Assembly: GCA_016786525.1 (NCBI GenBank) | Contig: JAEUVW010000253.1 | Span: 1 to 5,245, forward strand | Direction of reading: 5' to 3' | Length of the DNA stretch: 5,245 nt | Source of the DNA: Chitinophagaceae bacterium | GTDB lineage: Bacteria; Bacteroidota; Bacteroidia; Chitinophagales; Chitinophagaceae | Shown: positions 3,446 through 5,245 of the stretch, piece by piece | Numbering within the stretch: the stretch's first letter is position 1 | How the letters are laid out: every line of letters starts with the position of its first letter | Program-made: the position numbers and the translations under genes | Notes under the pieces: generated by a model | Seen by the model: only the letters and a program-made list of their open reading frames with translations | The model's database searches: none | Told to the model about the DNA's origin: nothing

Positions 3446-5245
3446 ATGGCCCATAAATTAGAGAACTACATATTAGGCAACTGGATCACCGGCGACGGGG
3501 AAGGGCAGGCCCTGTACAATGCCGTTACCGGCGATACCCTGGCTTATGCCTCTACAAAAGGCCTGGACCATGGCGCAATACTCGATTATGCCCGCAAAAC
3601 GGGCAATCCCGCCCTGCGCAAAATGACTTTCCAGGAGCGCGGCCTGATGCTGAAAGCCCTGGCAATGCACCTGCGCAATCACCTGGACAAATTCTATGCC
3701 CTGAGCTACCAGACGGGCGCCACGAAGGCAGACAGCTGGGTGGATATCGAAGGCGGTATCGGCAACCTGTTTGCGAACGCTTCGCTGCGCCGCAAATTCC
3801 CGGATACTTCGTTTTGCCTGGATGGTGAAGGCCACAATTTTGGCAAGAACAACACCTTTATGGGGCATCACTTGCTGATCCCGAAAGAAGGGGTGGCGGT
3901 GCACATCAACGCCTTCAACTTCCCGGTATGGGGTATGCTGGAAAAAATAGCGGTAAACCTGCTGGCGGGTATGCCTGCTGTGGTGAAACCCGCTACGGTA
4001 ACGTCTTTCCTGACCGAAGCGGTGGTGAAAGAAATCATCGCATCGGGTATACTGCCCGAAGGTGCGCTGCAGCTGATCTGCGGCTCTGCCGGCGATATGC
4101 TGGAGCATGTGACCTCGCAGGATGTGGTCACCTTTACGGGTTCTGCCAGCACGGGCCTGATGCTGAAATCGGGCAAACGGATCCTGTCGGAAAGTGTGCC
4201 GTTTACCATGGAGGCCGATTCGCTGAACTGTATCGTATTGGGTGAGGATGTAACACCGGATATGCCGGAGTGGGATATCTTCGTCAAAGAAGTACGCAAG
4301 GAAATGACAACGAAAGCAGGGCAGAAATGTACGGCCGTACGCCGCATTTTCGTACCCGAAAATAAACTGGAAGAAATGCAGGCTGCGCTGAGCAAGGCTT
4401 TGGCTCAGACCACCATCGGCAACCCGCTGAATGAAAAGGTGCGCATGGGCTCGCTGGCAGGCAAGACACAGCAACAGGAAGTGCTGGAGCAGGTTCAGAA
4501 ACTGCTGGCTTCTTCGCAGCTGGTGTACGGATCGCTGGACAGTGTGGAGCTCATCGATGCCGACGCCGGCAAAGGCGCCTTTATGAGCCCGTTACTGCTG
4601 CGCAACGAAAATCCTTTTGTGCATACCGCCACGCACGAGGTGGAAGCCTTTGGGCCGGTGTCTACCCTGATGCCGTATAAAAATATGGAGGAAGCGATCG
4701 CGCTGTCCAAACTGGGCAAAGGCTCGCTGTGCAGTTCCATTGTAACGGCCAGCGGCAAACAGGCGCAGGACTATGTATTGGGTGCGGGTATGTACCATGG
4801 CCGTATCCTGGTGCTGAATGCCGAATGTGCCAAAGAAAGTACCGGGCATGGTTCCCCCTTGCCCCTGCTGGTGCATGGCGGCCCGGGGCGCGCCGGCGGC
4901 GGAGAAGAGATGGGCGGCATGCGCGGTGTAAAGCATTATATGCAAAGGGTAGCGGTACAGGGTTCGCCCACGATGATCACGGCAATATCGGAGCAATACC
5001 AGCAAAATGCCAAAGGCAATACGGGCGGCATTCATCCGTTCAAAAAAATGTTTGAAGACCTGCAGATCGGCGACCAGATCGTAACAGAGAAACGCCTGAT
5101 CACCAGCGGGGATATTGACAAATTTGCGGACCTGAGCGGCGACCATTTTTATGCGCACATGAAGGATACGAATTTTGAGGGTACTATGTTTACGCACCAG
5201 GTAGCGCATGGTTACTTTATCATGAGTGTGGCAGCAGGCCTGTTT
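3446..5245 (+). CDS. paaZ: Phenylacetate degradation bifunctional protein PaaZ (oxepin-CoA hydrolase / semialdehyde dehydrogenase), 3' partial
   Basis: PaaZ opens the ring of oxepin-CoA (hydratase activity) and oxidises the product, 3-oxo-5,6-dehydrosuberyl-CoA semialdehyde, to the acid with NADP+, in cytoplasmic phenylacetyl-CoA catabolism. The first ~520 residues are the aldehyde dehydrogenase domain: NAFNFPVW (155-162, catalytic Asn158), VVKPA with Lys181 for cofactor binding, the FTGSASTG nucleotide loop (230-237), general base Glu256 (TMEADSLN), and nucleophile Cys295 (GQKCTAVRR). These last two numbers equal those I recall for E. coli PaaZ. From about residue 535 the MaoC-like hotdog hydratase domain begins, with GDHFYAH supplying Asp566 and His571, five residues apart as in the E. 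coli pair. The E. coli protein is about 681 residues; 600 are visible and the frame is open at the window edge, so only the hydratase end is missing. The ATG at 3446 gives the expected N-terminus (KLENYILGNWI). No other paa gene is visible; an operon could continue to the right. Confidence 0.96.
   Translation, partial: MAHKLENYILGNWITGDGEGQALYNAVTGDTLAYASTKGLDHGAILDYARKTGNPALRKMTFQERGLMLKALAMHLRNHLDKFYALSYQTGATKADSWVDIEGGIGNLFANASLRRKFPDTSFCLDGEGHNFGKNNTFMGHHLLIPKEGVAVHINAFNFPVWGMLEKIAVNLLAGMPAVVKPATVTSFLTEAVVKEIIASGILPEGALQLICGSAGDMLEHVTSQDVVTFTGSASTGLMLKSGKRILSESVPFTMEADSLNCIVLGEDVTPDMPEWDIFVKEVRKEMTTKAGQKCTAVRRIFVPENKLEEMQAALSKALAQTTIGNPLNEKVRMGSLAGKTQQQEVLEQVQKLLASSQLVYGSLDSVELIDADAGKGAFMSPLLLRNENPFVHTATHEVEAFGPVSTLMPYKNMEEAIALSKLGKGSLCSSIVTASGKQAQDYVLGAGMYHGRILVLNAECAKESTGHGSPLPLLVHGGPGRAGGGEEMGGMRGVKHYMQRVAVQGSPTMITAISEQYQQNAKGNTGGIHPFKKMFEDLQIGDQIVTEKRLITSGDIDKFADLSGDHFYAHMKDTNFEGTMFTHQVAHGYFIMSVAAGLF

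Noticed and set aside
3473..4474. Long open frame of 333 codons on the - strand
   Set aside because: It lies wholly opposite paaZ, whose + frame shows aligned catalytic motifs. The antisense protein is a low-complexity His/Gln/Arg/Phe-rich product typical of the shadow of a GC-biased gene.
4592..5209. 205-codon frame on the - strand, and smaller antisense frames at 3868-4395 and 4495-4758
   Set aside because: All are shadows of paaZ with no recognisable domain and no upstream promoter.
1..5245. CRISPR array, tRNA/rRNA gene, insertion sequence, toxin-antitoxin or defence cluster
   Set aside because: Read on both strands, I saw no regular spaced repeats, cloverleaf, transposase motif or paired small toxin/antitoxin frames.

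Overview
The window looks like a chromosomal piece from a Bacteroidota bacterium, probably a Chitinophagaceae-like member (inference). Several upstream regions carry a TAnnTTTG/A element resembling the Bacteroidota -7 promoter box. Start codons lack clear Shine-Dalgarno sequences, and one gene looks like the DUF4919 family, which I associate mainly with this phylum. Coding GC is moderate: about 50-60% in sampled stretches of paaZ, but well below 45% in the DUF4919 gene.

Layout, left to right. (1) The 3' end of a protein with a lipocalin-like C-terminal part (1-468, +) meets a 71-residue YozE/SAM-like protein (502-717, -) at a shared bidirectional terminator. (2) A 57-residue coiled-coil protein (818-991, +) runs into a VOC/glyoxalase-fold protein (1042-1410, -). 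(3) Two exported proteins follow on the + strand: a 43-residue lipoprotein (1505-1636) and a 140-residue Thr-rich secreted protein (1746-2168) that ends at a good intrinsic terminator. (4) A hairpin-rich spacer (2231-2446) separates these from an AT-rich DUF4919-type secreted protein on the - strand (2447-3094). (5) After a 351-base AT-rich spacer holding a probable promoter, paaZ starts at 3446 (+) and runs off the right edge with 600 codons visible.

The only confident pathway assignment is paaZ. It encodes the bifunctional ring-opening enzyme of aerobic phenylacetyl-CoA degradation: a C-terminal MaoC-type hydratase opens oxepin-CoA and an N-terminal aldehyde dehydrogenase oxidises the resulting semialdehyde. 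All catalytic residues I would expect are visible. The other genes are small, mostly single-gene units facing different directions, and nothing shows that they work together or with paaZ.

I see no RNA gene, CRISPR array, insertion sequence, or recognisable defence or biosynthetic system. The unexplained points are modest: an operator-like repeat and palindrome over the paaZ -7 box, two apparently leaderless genes, two odd small exported proteins, and structured intergenic DNA at 2270-2434.
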